Origin: Abelmoschus esculentus
Lineage: Eukaryota > Streptophyta > Magnoliopsida > Malvales > Malvaceae
Assembly (NCBI GenBank): GCA_035048815.1
Contig: JAUCBN010000020.1
Location: 9,943,501-10,007,500 of the forward strand
Length of the DNA: 64,000 bases
Reading direction: 5' to 3'
Shown here: piece by piece, positions 34,621 through 47,286 of the stretch
How positions within the stretch are numbered: the stretch's first letter is position 1
Layout of the letters: the number at the start of each line of letters is the position of its first letter
Translations under genes and position numbers: made by a program
The notes under the pieces: generated by a model
What the model saw: only the letters and a program-made list of their open reading frames with translations
The model's database searches: none
Told to the model about the DNA's origin: nothing

Positions 34621-35162
34621 ATAGCTTAAAGTTGATAGAAACACATTCTAATTACTTTCAATAAGGTTTAGGAAGGTTTTAGGATTGAATAGTTTAAGTT
34701 TGGGAAGGGTTCTTAACAATTTCTGGGTGCAAACCTGCATTTTCGTTCAAGCGTATCGATACCAGGAGGTCGTGTATCAGAAGATCGTGGGTTTTGAAGG
34801 ACCCACCAGATGATGAACAGGAACAAAATGAAAAACATAAAGTATTTGGCCGTTAAAGATATGTCAAAACACGAGAAATTATATTATGAATAATTTTCAT
34901 TATGTTATGAGATCAATCAATTAAATGTATTCATTTAAATAATTTTTTTTTATTTTTTTATCAAGTGAATATTCACTAATATTTTCTATAAATTAAGTTT
35001 AATTTTTTTCTAAATGAAGATTTATTGGATAAAAAAATAAGATAAAAATTTAATAAAATGAATGTATTTAATTAGTTGATCTTATAAATAACGTGAAAAT
35101 GACTAATGATATAATTTCTTCAAAAACGCACACACAAAATAAAAAACAAAAGAAAAATTTTA

Positions 35163-35335
35163 CAACAGGCGTCGAATACCGTTGAATATTATTAAATTAA
35201 TTAATAAAAATTAAAATTTTTAAAATTTTAATATATAATTAATTTTTATTAATTAATTTAATAAATTTTAACAACGTTTAAAATTAATAATATTTAATAA
35301 TATTCAACGTATGTTATATACTCATCGCAAAACAA
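35163..35335. mobile_element. MITE of the GCGTCGAA family, copy in duplication A
   Basis: Starts near tacaacaggcgtcgaatacc and ends with the inverted counterpart (ttcaacgtatgttatatactc). Present at the same place in copy B, so it is older than the duplication. Relatives at 56270-56508 and 56518-57312. Confidence 0.65.
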
Positions 35336-37737
35336 AATCAAATGATTCTCATGCATATCATTAATGGCTTAGACCCTCATCCCATATAGCCTTCCAATAA
35401 TGTAGGGTTTTGTCTGTGTGTTGGACCCACGTCCCTGTCCTCTTGCATGGGGTTAGGTTTGGAGTCAATATCTGTTTCCATGTGTCTTCTTGTTCTTGCT
35501 AGATTACCTGTCATAATCGGTTTCCACATATTCATTATTAACTTCACTTATTGAGTTTAATTTTTTTAATAAATTAATATATTATTAAAAATATTTAATC
35601 CTTAAACAAATATATTCCATTTACATTTTGAGAGTTATGAACATAAAGAAACTTGTACTCCATTCACAATATTTATTTGGCGTTGAGATTGTATTACGGG
35701 TGAGTAATGAGAAAATCCAAAAATTAATTTGATTTGAGATATATGATTCGATTCGAGTTTATATATTGCGATTCGGTTTTTAGTTTAGTTTAAATTTTAA
35801 ATTTATAATTTCGTTTGATTTTGAGTTTTTCATTTGAAACCTGTTTATTCTATATCAACCCAAATTAAAAAATATATATATATTAAGACCTATATCAAAT
35901 ATGATTTAAAAATAATTTCTTAAAATATTTGAATTTATTTTTTAAATTAATCTCTTAAAATATTTGAGTTTATGACAGAATATATTTTTAAATTTGTCAT
36001 TGACTACTAATTCTATACATTCTAAGCAGTTTTGAATTTCAAAGTTTTCAATTTTAGTTGTCTCTTTGTTATTGAATTCTTTATCTCCCGAAAAAAGAAT
36101 ACACCGCGTTGTGCAACACTTCATCATTAATGAAAGTATCAACAATACTTGCATGTTACAATGTGTGTGAAACAATTTAGATATACATATATAAATATAT
36201 ACAAGAAATTATTAAACATGTTAATATATCAAACATTTATATCATCATAAAGATGAGAGATTACTAATGTTTAATGAGTATGTTTAATCGAACTCTTTCA
36301 ATAGTCTTTTTAATCTTATTTTATATAGTAATCATATAACAATAGTGAAGTAAAATTTAGAAGTTAGTCATAAATTTTCAGAAGTTTATATGCTAGATTG
36401 TTTCATGAAAATAAAGGGAAATTGAGAAGGAGGAAAACAGTGAAAAAATAATAATTTTTATGAAAATATTATTTTCGTACCTTTTTAATAGCAGGAGAGA
36501 ACAAGATTACAGACTAAAACTCAATACAATTTTTAAATCTAATTAAAACCCTAATTAGATCCAATTCTAAAATTTATAAAACCATTGCTAGATCTAATAG
36601 AGTTGAAAGCATATAAATAATTATATATAGTAATTACTTGCAGTTAATCCAATACTAAATTTGTCGAGAAAGATGAAGAATTGATCCAGAGAGAAAAAAA
36701 ATAGAGAATTGAAAAAGAAAGAGATGATGGGGTATTTTTGTTAGATCCAATACTAAGCTTGCGAGAGATATGGAGAATTGAACCAGAGAGGGAAAAAAAA
36801 CAATGAAGAATTGAAAAAGAAAAAGACGATATGGATGTTTGGCGTGTTTACCAGAGAGAAGAAGAAAACTATGGAGAATTGAAAAAAAGAAAAGAAAAGA
36901 TAGAGGTGTTTGGCGTGTTTGATTTTTACTTTTGTATTATTTTAATTTTAATAATTAGGGTTAGAAAATTAAATATGACATGGATTATAGAAAATGACAT
37001 GTTAATTATTTAATGATATGTATAATTTTAATTGGTTGGTTTCATATCCTACATGATAGAACTTACCCATAATATAATTTCTTTAACACTATAGAAAAAA
37101 AAAATGATTGTTCAACCTCATACTAAGGTCATACAAGGTCTACCCTCTTCTTTGCATCATTCATCGCATGTGTAGGTCGCGCATTGCTTATATATGAATG
37201 CATGATAGCTTTGTTGGTAATTTAAGAACCTTTAATGGTGATTTTCGTATTAATATGTTTGATAGCTTAAAGTTGATAGAAACATATTCTAATTACTTCC
37301 AATAAGGTGTAGGAAGGTTTTAGGATTAAATAGTTTAAGTTTGGGTAGGGTTCTTAACAATTTCTAGGTGCAGACCTGCATTTTCGTACAAGCGTATTAA
37401 TACTAGGAAGTCGTGTATCAGAAGATCGTGGGTTTTGAAGGACCCACCAGATGATGAACATGAACAAAATGAAAAAACATAAAGTATTTGGCCGTTAAAG
37501 ATATGTCAAAACACGAGAAATTATATTATGAGTAATTTTCATTACGTTATGAGATTAATCAATTAAATGTATTCATTTAAATATTTTTTTTTATTTTTTA
37601 TCAAGTGAATATTCATTAATATTTTCTATAAATTAAGTTTAAATTTTTTTCTAAATAAGATTTATTTGATCTTATAAATAACGTGAAAATGACTAATGAT
37701 ATAATTTCTTCAAAAACGCACACACAAAATAAAAAAA

Positions 37738-37908
37738 ATACAATAGGCGTCGAACACCGTTGAACACTATTGAATTAATTAATAAAAATTAAAATTTTTA
37801 AAAATTCAACATACAATTATTTTTTTAATTAATTTAATAATTTTAACAACGTTCAAAATTAATAATATTTAATAATATTTGACGTCTGTTGTAAACTCAT
37901 TGCAAAAC
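37738..37908. mobile_element. MITE of the GCGTCGAA family, copy in duplication B
   Basis: Counterpart of 35163-35335 inside copy B, with the left end aataggcgtcgaacaccg. Same insertion event as in copy A. Confidence 0.65.
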
Positions 37909-37959
37909 AAAATCAAATGATTCTCATGGATATCATTAATGGCTTAGACCCTCATCCCA

Positions 37960-38215
37960 GAGAGATTATATCATAGGCCCGGCCTACCACGTCAGCCGTG
38001 GTCCTTAGCCAATGAAAACTACCCATTCCGCCACTAATCAACCATATAATTAATATAATTTCCAGAAATTATATTTTTAAAATGACATGTAAATTATGAG
38101 TGAAGATTCATTGGTTGAAAAAAAAAATGAGTTGGCAATTAGTGATAAAATGAGTGATTATTATTGGATGGGACTACGACTAATGTGGTAGGCCGAACCT
38201 ATGATATAATTTCTC
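37960..38215. mobile_element. MITE private to copy B
   Basis: Terminal inverted repeats of about 45 bases (gagagattatatcataggcc at the left, its imperfect complement at the right). Copy A has the uninterrupted sequence ctcatcccatatagcc here, so the insertion followed the duplication. ccca occurs on both sides and may be the target duplication. Superfamily undetermined. Confidence 0.8.
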
Positions 38216-38811
38216 CCCATCGCATATAGCCTTCCAATAATGTAGGGTTTTGTCTGTGTGTTGGACCCACATGTCCCTGTCCTCTTGCATGGGGTTAGGT
38301 TTGGACTCAATATCTGTTTCCTGTGTCTTCTAGTTCTTGCTAGATTACCTGTCATAATCAGTTTCCACATATTCATTATTAACTTCACCTATTGAGTTTA
38401 ATTTTTTTAATAAATTAATATATTATTAAAAATATTTAATCCTTAAACAAATATATTCCATTTACATTTTGAGAGTTATGAACATAAAGAAACTTGTACT
38501 CCATTCACAATATTTATTTGGCGTTGAGAATGTATTACGGGTGTTTAACGAAATCGAGAAAATCAAAAAATTAATTCGAATTGAGTTATATGGTTCAATT
38601 CGAGTTTATATATTATGATTCGGTTTTTAGTTTAGTTTAAATTTTAAATTTTATAATTTCGCTTGGTTTTGAATTTTTCATATGAAACTTGTTTATTCTA
38701 TATCAATCCGAATTAAAAAAAAAAAATAGTATGACCCATATCAAATATGATTTAAAAATAGTCTCTTAAAATATTTGAATTTATTTTTTAAATTACTCTT
38801 TTGAAATATTT

Positions 38812-40352
38812 AGATATAATTTTATAATATTAAATTAATTAGATATCATGTTTTAAATTCGAATATATTTTTATAATATTTACTATTTACATTTATTTTA
38901 CTACAAAATATTTGAGTTTGTCTTTAATCAAACAATATATTAGAATATATATATGTGTTTAGGTTGATTATATAGAATCATTGAGTGTATATTAATTAAA
39001 TAAATATTTTTTATGATTTATTTTTTAAATATATTGTTTGTTGTGTAATCATTGTTATTTTTTTAATTCTTATTTGAAATTTTAGATTTCTCAAGAGCTC
39101 AAGACATATGTTTTTATGTTCTTAATGACAAAATAAATTGATATTAAAGGGTCTAATAAATATTTTATTTGTTTTACTTGTTTTTTAATTAAAAAATGTT
39201 AAAATTGTGAGTTTTAACCGAACCGTAAAATTCAATTTTTGATTTTTAATTTTTATATCATTCGATTTTGATTTTTTTAAAAAAAAATTATAAGTTACGG
39301 TTTGATTTATATTTTGATAAAAATCGAACCAAACTGAATATATCCTAGGATTTATATCCATATGATGGTTCTGTTTTGTTCGATAGTGGCAATTTGGGAA
39401 TTACTTACATATTTATAGTTGTTTCAGTACTTTGCTTACAAAATTTTCTCGTGCTTTGATAATGACAAATAACAGTTGAAATTCATTTAATTTGGATCTA
39501 CGGTTTATTTTCGAGAGGATCTATTATATTTTTAGGCTTAAATATATATTTGATATTTAAATTATATATCTTTTCTTAAGTTATTAGTTAAAAAATTATT
39601 TTAAGTTGATATTTAAATTAAACTCATTCTCTTTTCTCAAGTTAGTATTCGAATTTTAATTTCATTAATTATTTTAATAATTTTATCGATAATTTTAGTC
39701 TTAAAACTTATACATTTTCATCTTAATTTAAAATCAATAAATTTAAACTTTCATATTTAAAAATTCTATTAATTTAATATTTTTATAATATTATCGAATG
39801 AAACAAGTCTATCAGATCAAAACAACAATCGAATAACTATATTTTATGATAAAATAATAAGTTACTATTAAAGTTTATTATATTAAGAAAATAACAAGTA
39901 ACATTTTTTAGAGAAGAATAAACAATTTGGGAGAATAAAAAAATAAATTATTAAAATTTTTGAATATAAAAGGGTAAATTTATTAATTTGTTTTGAACTA
40001 AGATCAAATTAATAAAATATATAAATTTTGATACTGATTTAAGAGGTATTTAATTCAAGTACCAACTTAAAAAAAAATTAGGTATCAACTTGAGAGAAAG
40101 TACCTAGTTCAAGTGTATCATATGTGAGTAAAAATTCTTTAGATTAGTTTTAAATGATTAATTTTAAATTTTAAATAATTAAAAATTAATAAATTTATAA
40201 GATTAATTTTTAGACTTTAAATATCACATGAAACAGAAGATATGATGTTTTTTCTGGTGAGCAGAACATTTGAAACCCCAAAGTGGAAACAAAGACAAAG
40301 ACAAACAGTTCATGCACTGATAAATTATGACATGATGAGGATGCGCATTCTC
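38812..40352. other. AT-rich spacer and cathepsin gene 3' region
   Basis: 39530-40130 carries diverged inverted ends (ggcttaaatatatatttgat at the left, a complement near 40070-40125), suggesting an old MITE related to sequence at 59790-59940. 40230-40352 probably includes the 3' untranslated region of the cathepsin B-like gene. Confidence 0.4.
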
Positions 40353-43231
40353 TTAGAATGAAGCACCTTCCACGATTTCCGTATCTGCGACCTTGACAAC
40401 AATATTTTTGCCGGAGGGCAAACCGGTTACGACATCAGACTCGATATCGCACTCGTTGACACCCCTTATGATCTTGAAGTAACCATCCTGTCCCGAGAAA
40501 TACGATAGTCGATGTCGATATTTGTAAGCATCGTAAATATGGTTTTTAAATGAATACGGAGACAAAGTTCGATGGAAAACTTACCTCACCCCAGCCTCTA
40601 TTCCACTGGTTTGCAAGAAGCTGCATTGCAGGAAAAGGTAAAATATGAATTCGAGTCGGTATACCTAAGATATTGGGACAAAGATGAAAGCCATTCATAC
40701 ATACCCAGTAATCTTCTCCGTCATCTGAAGTTCCCCATCCAATCAGCTTAACTGCATGGCCTCCCATAACGTCGCCTGTCACATGTTTGTAAACTCCGGA
40801 CTTGTAGTGAGCGAAATCCTGTAAAAATCAGGAAGAAGCTAAGTATTTCAAACTATGTTTTGCTCAGCCTCTTCATTTTGCTTGAAATTCTTGCATGGGA
40901 TGGGATTCATGCACAAGTAATAGTTTCAAAGCCAATCAAATCATTTTGAAATTGCTCATCGTTGAAGCAGGAAACTCGATAAGAAAAGCATCGTGTTCTT
41001 TCTTTACCTCATACACAGTGAAGGAGACCTCAACCGGTCCATTTGCATAAATCTCTGCCATGATATCTGCTGGATTTGAGTCAATCCTATATGCATTAAC
41101 ACTGTAGTGTTTCGATTGTTTCCAGAGAAGGTTTCCCTTAACACACTTTTTCACACATTTGGGAGTCAGATATGCTGGCTCGCAACCAGGGTGAGAACAA
41201 CCAATGTCATCAAAGTATGGATCACACTGCAACACGAAGAATACTATAAGATTACGGGGAAATTAAGGTATGCTATAATCTTAGTACTAAATGAGGCTGG
41301 ATGTCCAGAAGGTCTAATCTAATACAGAGAAAAATAACCATTTTTTTGTAAAATCTTATAATTAGATGTTTAGTCCGGGTATTCATTTTTGTTTTAAACC
41401 TGTGTCTAACACTTACACCACCGGAGCCAGATACAAAGTACATGACCCACCACCACTTCCATCACCACACACACAAAACGATTTGCAAACTTAGATCTAT
41501 ATCCACCACTCGCAAACAAGTCTGAGTAACGTAGTTTCCTGACATTATGCTTGTAAAATCAATACCTCTTCAGTAACAACACCAGCGCGTGTAAAGTATC
41601 TCCATGCAGAGATTGGATACCCTCCATCACAACCATCTCCGCATAGAAAGCCACAGCAAGCAACAACATCATTAGCAGACAGAGATACATTCTGTAATGA
41701 AAGATTTCGCAAGTAAAAATTAATGTTCACGAACTGTAATGCTCTCTTTTTTTTTCATGAAAAGGAAAAAATGAGTTCCATATACCATGCCGAAATGGAT
41801 ACAGAACCGATCAGACAGTGCTTCAACAGCACCAAAAGCCCAGAAAGAACCACAGTGACCCTAAAACATAAGCGCAGCTAAACATGCTAAGAATTTAATC
41901 ATACAAAAGAGATTAAAATTGAGAGAAATGAAAATGGGGTTACCTGATCTTTAATAACGAAAACGATCCGAGAATTGGTTCATCAATAAAGAAGAAAACA
42001 GCATCAGTCCAATTTGTTCAAAGTAACAAAAAAATTATAAACCAACACAAAACTCACCAAGAATTCTTCCGATTGTACTACATTGTGGCCATGCTGTTCT
42101 GGCATCAAAAGTAGTTGGCAGTGACTTCAAGGATCTGCCATGAGTTACAACAGGAACACCCAGAAGTTCTTTCTTAGGTGTTGGTTTGACCCCAAGAATG
42201 TGCTTAAACTCACCAACCTATGCATCAGAACAGAAATTCGGAACTAATAAGCATACAGAAATAGCGACATAAGCCAGAAAGAATGGTGACAAGGTTCTGC
42301 AAGTTTCCAACTTACAGTGTAATTAGAAAATCTAGGATTCAGGGCAGCTTCCCATCTAGCTTTGGGGTTTTCATTTACTTGTTTAACAATTGAATCCTAC
42401 ATGGTAATGATGAGAGTAAAGCATTGATCATGCTCTATATAGAAACTGAAACCATTTCCCCTCCTTAAACACATCAAATCGAGATAATACCTGAAGGATC
42501 CGAGAGTTAAGCTTGACTTCAGAAAGTTGTTCCACACCAATCACCTGCTGACAATACAGTACCAACTAAGCTCAAATTCCAACCTTGGAGGTTGAACAAT
42601 ACCAATCTAATCAAAATAGTTAATCAGACAAGAAAGCCACAATTGGAGTGGAAAAGTCCATTGGCAATGGCAACCAATCCCCTCCCCGAATTCGATATGA
42701 TCCACCAAAGAAACTAGTTCAAACCATACATAAAAAAAATAAAAAAAATAAAAAAACCCTACAAGCAGCCAATAAGCTCCCTTGAATTCTCACGTTTCAG
42801 AAAACCATTTTTAGTTTCAATTTATATTGAACTACTTTTATATCCTTTCATCGAACACATGGTAAACTAATAAAAGAAAACAATACTTTCACCACTATCA
42901 GCTCAAAAAAGCTCAACAATTTAAGAGCTTCAATCTAAAACATTGAAACGGAAGATGTTAGTCATACGTAAAAAGCAAAACTATATCAGTTAAAACCATT
43001 TTCATTTCAATCTTTTCATCAAACAGGTGGTGAACTAAGGGAGAAAACCATCTTTTCACCGCCATCAGCTCAAAAGAAGTCGACAATTGAAGAGTTTCCA
43101 TCTAAAAGACTGAAACCGAACCCAGAAAAAGAAACATCGAACGAAATCGAAAGAAAGATCGTAAATACCTTTGGGTGAACCGTGGAGAGAATCAACAAAA
43201 ACGTAGCCAAAAACAACATGGGGGAAGCCAT
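40353..43231 (-). CDS. CATHB-like: Cathepsin B-like cysteine protease homologue, catalytic Cys replaced by Phe
   Basis: Eleven exons joined on the minus strand: 43231-43169, 42544-42491, 42396-42316, 42217-42058, 41948-41944, 41860-41786, 41691-41566, 41226-41008, 40818-40705, 40620-40585, 40487-40353. All introns are GT-AG, and the 1068 coding bases give 355 residues, the usual plant length. In order: signal peptide (MASPMLFLATFLLILSTV), propeptide (LSEVKLNSRILQ), ILDQGHCGSFWAFGAVEALS, occluding-loop region (CCGFLCGDGCDGGYPISAW), GGHAVKLIGWGTSDDGEDYW with the catalytic His, and NQWNRGWG with the Asn. Relatives act in vacuole and apoplast in senescence and cell death. The oddity: family members read GSCWAFG, here GSFWAFG (codon TTC instead of TGC near 41841). 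The other sites are intact, so the product would be a catalytically dead homologue unless the base is an error. Confidence 0.92.
41944..41948 (-). other. Five-base micro-exon of the cathepsin B-like gene
   Basis: ATCAG is flanked by AG and GT on the minus strand. It supplies two bases of the Asp codon and the whole Gln codon of the conserved LDQGHCG segment. Without it the 160-base exon upstream (42058-42217) and the exon at 41786-41860 are out of frame; 160 + 5 = 165 restores the frame. Confidence 0.8.
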
Positions 43232-43419
43232 ATCATCAGTTTCCAAAGAAAAAGGCAAACAAGAGAAAGTGGGGATCACAAGGTTCCAATTGCTTGAGAG
43301 CTTCCCTTTGTAGTTAAAGATTGAGAAGAAAAAGACAAAGGAGATTGATTAAATGAAGAAACTTCAAAAAATCCCATATTTTAAAGAATCATTGTGTGTT
43401 GGGAAAGTGTTGGGTTTTG

Positions 43420-43610
43420 TTGGACTTTAAAGCGGTTGTGGCGTTGAAATGATGGAAAAATTTTGATGCCCGTTTTCGTGGCACGCCATTGCTGCTAACT
43501 CTATGAAGATATAAATATATGGGGAAAAATCCCATATTTTTCTAGTGACGACGTTTCCGACAGCTCTTTTAATGTAGTGTCTGTGAAGATATAAATATAT
43601 ATGAAAAATT
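43420..43610. repeat. Upstream region of the cathepsin gene, duplicated at 55.7-57.4 kb
   Basis: aaagcggttgtggcgttgaa, ccgttttcgtggcacgcc, gctgctaactctatg, acgtttccgacagctc and gtgtctgtgaagatataaa recur in the same order at 55693-55748, 56221-56250 and 57350-57415, where two transposable elements separate them. Confidence 0.75.
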
Positions 43611-44645
43611 ATATAATTAATCATTCATGTTTTTTATAAGTTTAATTAATTAAATATATTTATTTAATTAATTTTTTTATTTCATTTTTATTAAATAAAT
43701 TTTTATTTATAAAAATTATTTTTAAATTTAATTTATTAAATATTAATAAAAATTCATTTGGTAAAAATAATTAGGTGAAAAAAATAATTAAACTGATGCA
43801 TTTGATTGGTTGGTCACATAGGTAACGGGACGGAAATGATACATGGTATAATTTTTTTAAATACACATAACTAAAATTAATTTTAGAAGATATAAGGGTA
43901 AACTATAACAAAGGTCAGTCAATTATAGGTAAGATTATATTTAAGTTAGTCAATTATTAAAAGTTAGGTTTGGATCACTCAATTATAGATAATATTATAT
44001 TTGGGTCACCAAATTAATAAAGATTATATTTAGATCGCTCAATTATAGTTAATGTTACTAATGAATAAGCTAAAAACTTCATCAATTCGTATATTAGATT
44101 AATTAATGATTTCAAATGAAGTACTCTAATATTAACGAGGGTATACAAATAATTTAGAAGAAAAAATAATCAAATTGATATACTTTTTTAAATATGAAGG
44201 GTGACTCAATCGTAAACTTACCCATATATGAAAGACCTAAATATAATATTTAATAATTGAGTGACCCAAATATAATTTTACCCATAAATAAGTGACTCAA
44301 ATATAATTTTTAATAATTAAGTGATTTAAATATAATCATACTTATAATTTTTAAAATATTAACATGAGTAAATTGCTATAAAAATAATAATTATTAATAT
44401 TAAATTAATTATAATAATATGAAATATTAAAATAAAAAATAATACTATCTTTGTTTCTTGATTTATAAAATTGTTGTCCAAAAAGAAATTTAAATTTATT
44501 ACTCTCCAACTCGTCTAGATGAATTCCGAACAAATCTTTATACACATTGACTTTATAGTTTTATAATTTTATAATCAACGAGCAGATCAAGATATAGTGT
44601 GATATCTTATAAACTAATAATGGTTCACCACACGAAAGATAAAAT
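43611..44645. other. AT-rich DNA with a cac-tcaattata repeat
   Basis: 43896-44345 contains several copies, in both orientations, of a motif like gggtcactcaattatagg. This suggests a degenerate MITE of a type common in plants. Ends could not be set. No gene. Confidence 0.35.
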
Positions 44646-45487
44646 TAGGGATGACAATAGACTAATTTGGATTAAATTTTATAAAAGTTTAAATACAATT
44701 TAATTAATAATTAAACTTTTTAAAAAATTCAAATCCATTTATATAAATCCAAATTTAATACAATAAAATATATAAAGTTTAAATTCAAATCTATTTTTAA
44801 AAAATAATAACTCAAACATATATTTTTAAATAAATAATTATTATCAAATAAATATATTTAAGTTTATAGCACAATCAACAAATATTACAATTTAATATAA
44901 AATAAATTAAAGTAACAACATAAACTATAATTAAAAAACTCAACAATAAATAAATTATCCTTACATAAACTATTTATCTTATTAGCCTATTAATATATCT
45001 ATTTTCTACATCACAATTATAAAATGCCTAATAAATATTAAGTACAATATAAAGAAATAAATTAAAAATATAATTAAAATGTTCAATTACTAGCATTGAA
45101 TAAAGAGAAAAAATTTTTAACAAACATGTTTTTATTATTCCTCTAAAACTCAACAAAAACCTATAAAATAAGAGAAAAACATAAATATAATTATAAAAGA
45201 TATTAATTGTCTAAAATATTAACAGTATATAAACTTAATTAGCATTTCAATATATATATTTAAATCTAAGAATTTTATATATTTTTATTTGGATTTAAAT
45301 ATAGATCGAATTTATATCGGATATGGATTCAGATTAAATTTGAATCGGATCATGACAATATCCATATCCAATCCACCTCTTATTAGGACTCAGACTTTTT
45401 TGGATTTGGATTCAAACTTTTTTAGTTAGATTTAAATCAAATTTTTTCTTCGAATCATATCAAATTTGAATTATATTATCATCCTTA
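44646..45487. mobile_element. hAT-like non-autonomous element A
   Basis: Terminal inverted repeats TAGGGATGACAAT and ATTATCATCCTTA, flanked by gataaaat and aataaaat (7 of 8 bases equal). Eight-base duplications and short TAGGG ends indicate hAT. Homologous to 46540-47286 in opposite orientation. No transposase. Confidence 0.75.
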
Positions 45488-45611
45488 AATAAAATGCATG
45501 TATCTTCGGCTTATTTTTTAACAATACATTTATTAACGAACTCTGTAACTTTGTATTGTCAACTATAGTGGATATATGGTCAAAAACCATTTTTTCTAAG
45601 TATAAAATAAT

Positions 45612-46197
45612 AGGTGTGGGAAAAAATTTGGTTACTCGATCTTAGTCCCAGACTCAGTTAAATTCGATAGATTTTTATTCGGTATTAATTTTGATGGGAT
45701 CAATATTAGATCTAAAATTTAGATCTCAGTCATAACCGGGATCTAGATTGAATCTTGATTTTTTGGATCCAGTATCCGGTGGGTACACAATAGGAACGAG
45801 ATCAATACCAAGTATTTCGTACTTGTTTTCTTGCTTGTAATAAATAATATTCTTTTATTTACTTTTATCAAACTTTTTCTTTATGTATGAATATTATGAG
45901 TATGACTCGATTTAGAATTTTAATTTTCAAGCTTATAATATTCAAATTTTATTATTTAATATTATTATTGGTGATTGAATTTTTTTCTCATATTGCTCAG
46001 ATTTTCTTAATAATAAACCAATTGATTGGGTACTTGGTATTAGTATCGGTTACCACTAGTAACGGGACTGATTCCTAAAATTTAAGATTTGATGTGACTA
46101 AGATCAAAATCGATTCTAATTTTTAAAACCAATAATTACCGAAATCAAGACTAATTCTAATTAAATTAGCCGGATATCTTATCTTACCCACTCTTAC
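45612..46197. mobile_element. hAT-like non-autonomous element B
   Basis: Starts aggtgtggg and ends cccactcttac, with the exact 8-bp flank AAAATAAT on both sides (45604-45611 and 46198-46205). No coding capacity; the ORF at 45887-46078 is AT-rich noise. Confidence 0.8.
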
Positions 46198-46539
46198 AAA
46201 ATAATATTTGAATGCAAAACTATATTGATACAATTGAGATAACAAGTTAATAAAAGTTCATATCGCTTCAAATTAAAATTTAAAATTAAAGTAAATGATT
46301 ACATAAATACATAATAACTAATAGAAATTAATTAACTAAATAAATATTTTATCTCCAGATTTGACCGTCATTAATCTCAATAACCTCGTTATATTGTCAA
46401 ATATAGAATATTTGAATACTTCTAAAATAAAACAATATAGAATGGTTGATAAAAGAATAAGAAAAAAAAAATGAGATGTGAAAATTTTGGATAAATGAAC
46501 TCTCTATCTATAAAAGTCCTGGCACTCCCTTTTTAGAAT

Positions 46540-47286
46540 TAGAAATGATAATATAATCTAAATTTATCCAAAAAGAAATTCGATTTAAATTTGATTAAAA
46601 AAATTTAAATCAGAATCTAAAATAATAGCTTGAGTCCTAATAGCAGGTAAATCGAATATGGATATTGTAATGATCCGATCTGAATTTAATCCGAATCCAT
46701 ATTCGATATGAATCTGATTCATATATAAATCCATTTTTTTAAATTCTTAGATTTAAAAATATAGATATATATTGAAATCCTAATTAAGTTTATATATAAT
46801 TAATATTTTAGATGATTAATACCTTTTATAATTTTATTTATGTTTTATTATTACTTTATAGGTTTTTGTTGAGTTTTAGTAGAATAATGAAAGCTTGATC
46901 ATTATAATTTTTTTTCTCTATTTCCGATGCTAATAGTTGAGCATTTTAATTATATTTTTTTAGATTATAATATTTTTTAGATATTTTATAATTTTGATAT
47001 GGAAAATAAATATGTTAATAGACTAATAAGATAATAGTAGTTTATGTAAGGATAATTTATTTATTTTTGAGTTTTTTAATTGCAGTTTGAGATGTTATTT
47101 TAAAAAAGTAATTGGATTTAGACTTTTGGATTTGGATTAAGATTTTAAATATTTTATTAGATTAAATTTAGATTTATATAAATGAACTTAAATTTAAACT
47201 TAGATTCTTTTGAAAGTCTAATTATTAACTGAATTTAACTTAAAATTTATAAAATTTAATTTAAATTCGATTCATTATCATCTCTA
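46540..47286. mobile_element. hAT-like non-autonomous element A, second copy, inverted
   Basis: Matches 44646-45487 in reverse complement, including gatattgtaatgatccgatc and ttgagtcctaatagc. Terminal repeats TTAGAAATGATAAT and ATTATCATCTCTAA. No matching 8-bp flanks were found, so the target duplication has decayed. Confidence 0.7.

Larger units (their letters stand above)
27273..35995. repeat. Tandem segmental duplication, copy A (with insertions)
   Basis: Copy A consists of 27273-27718, 31937-32746 and 34626-35995. In this order it matches 35996-38811, with differences every few tens of bases. Insertions in copy A are a Copia-like LTR element (27719-31936) and a solo LTR (32747-34620); copy B shows both empty sites. 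Both copies contain a repeated 100-bp purine-rich leader-like stretch (about 32150-32430), 60-codon ORFs and a small MITE. Confidence 0.9.
35996..38811. repeat. Tandem segmental duplication, copy B
   Basis: About 2.8 kb matching copy A in order and orientation, directly adjacent to it. It lacks both LTR insertions of copy A but carries a private MITE (37960-38215). Any original gene is not recognisable: a 77-residue minus ORF (35942-36175) corresponds to the first 60 residues of one in copy A (27153-27452), and a 60-residue plus ORF (36831-37013) corresponds to 32340-32522. Confidence 0.9.

Noticed and set aside
40353..43231. Calling the cathepsin B-like gene a pseudogene
   Set aside because: Apart from the Cys-to-Phe codon there is no frameshift, stop or broken splice site, so it is kept as a coding gene with an altered active site.
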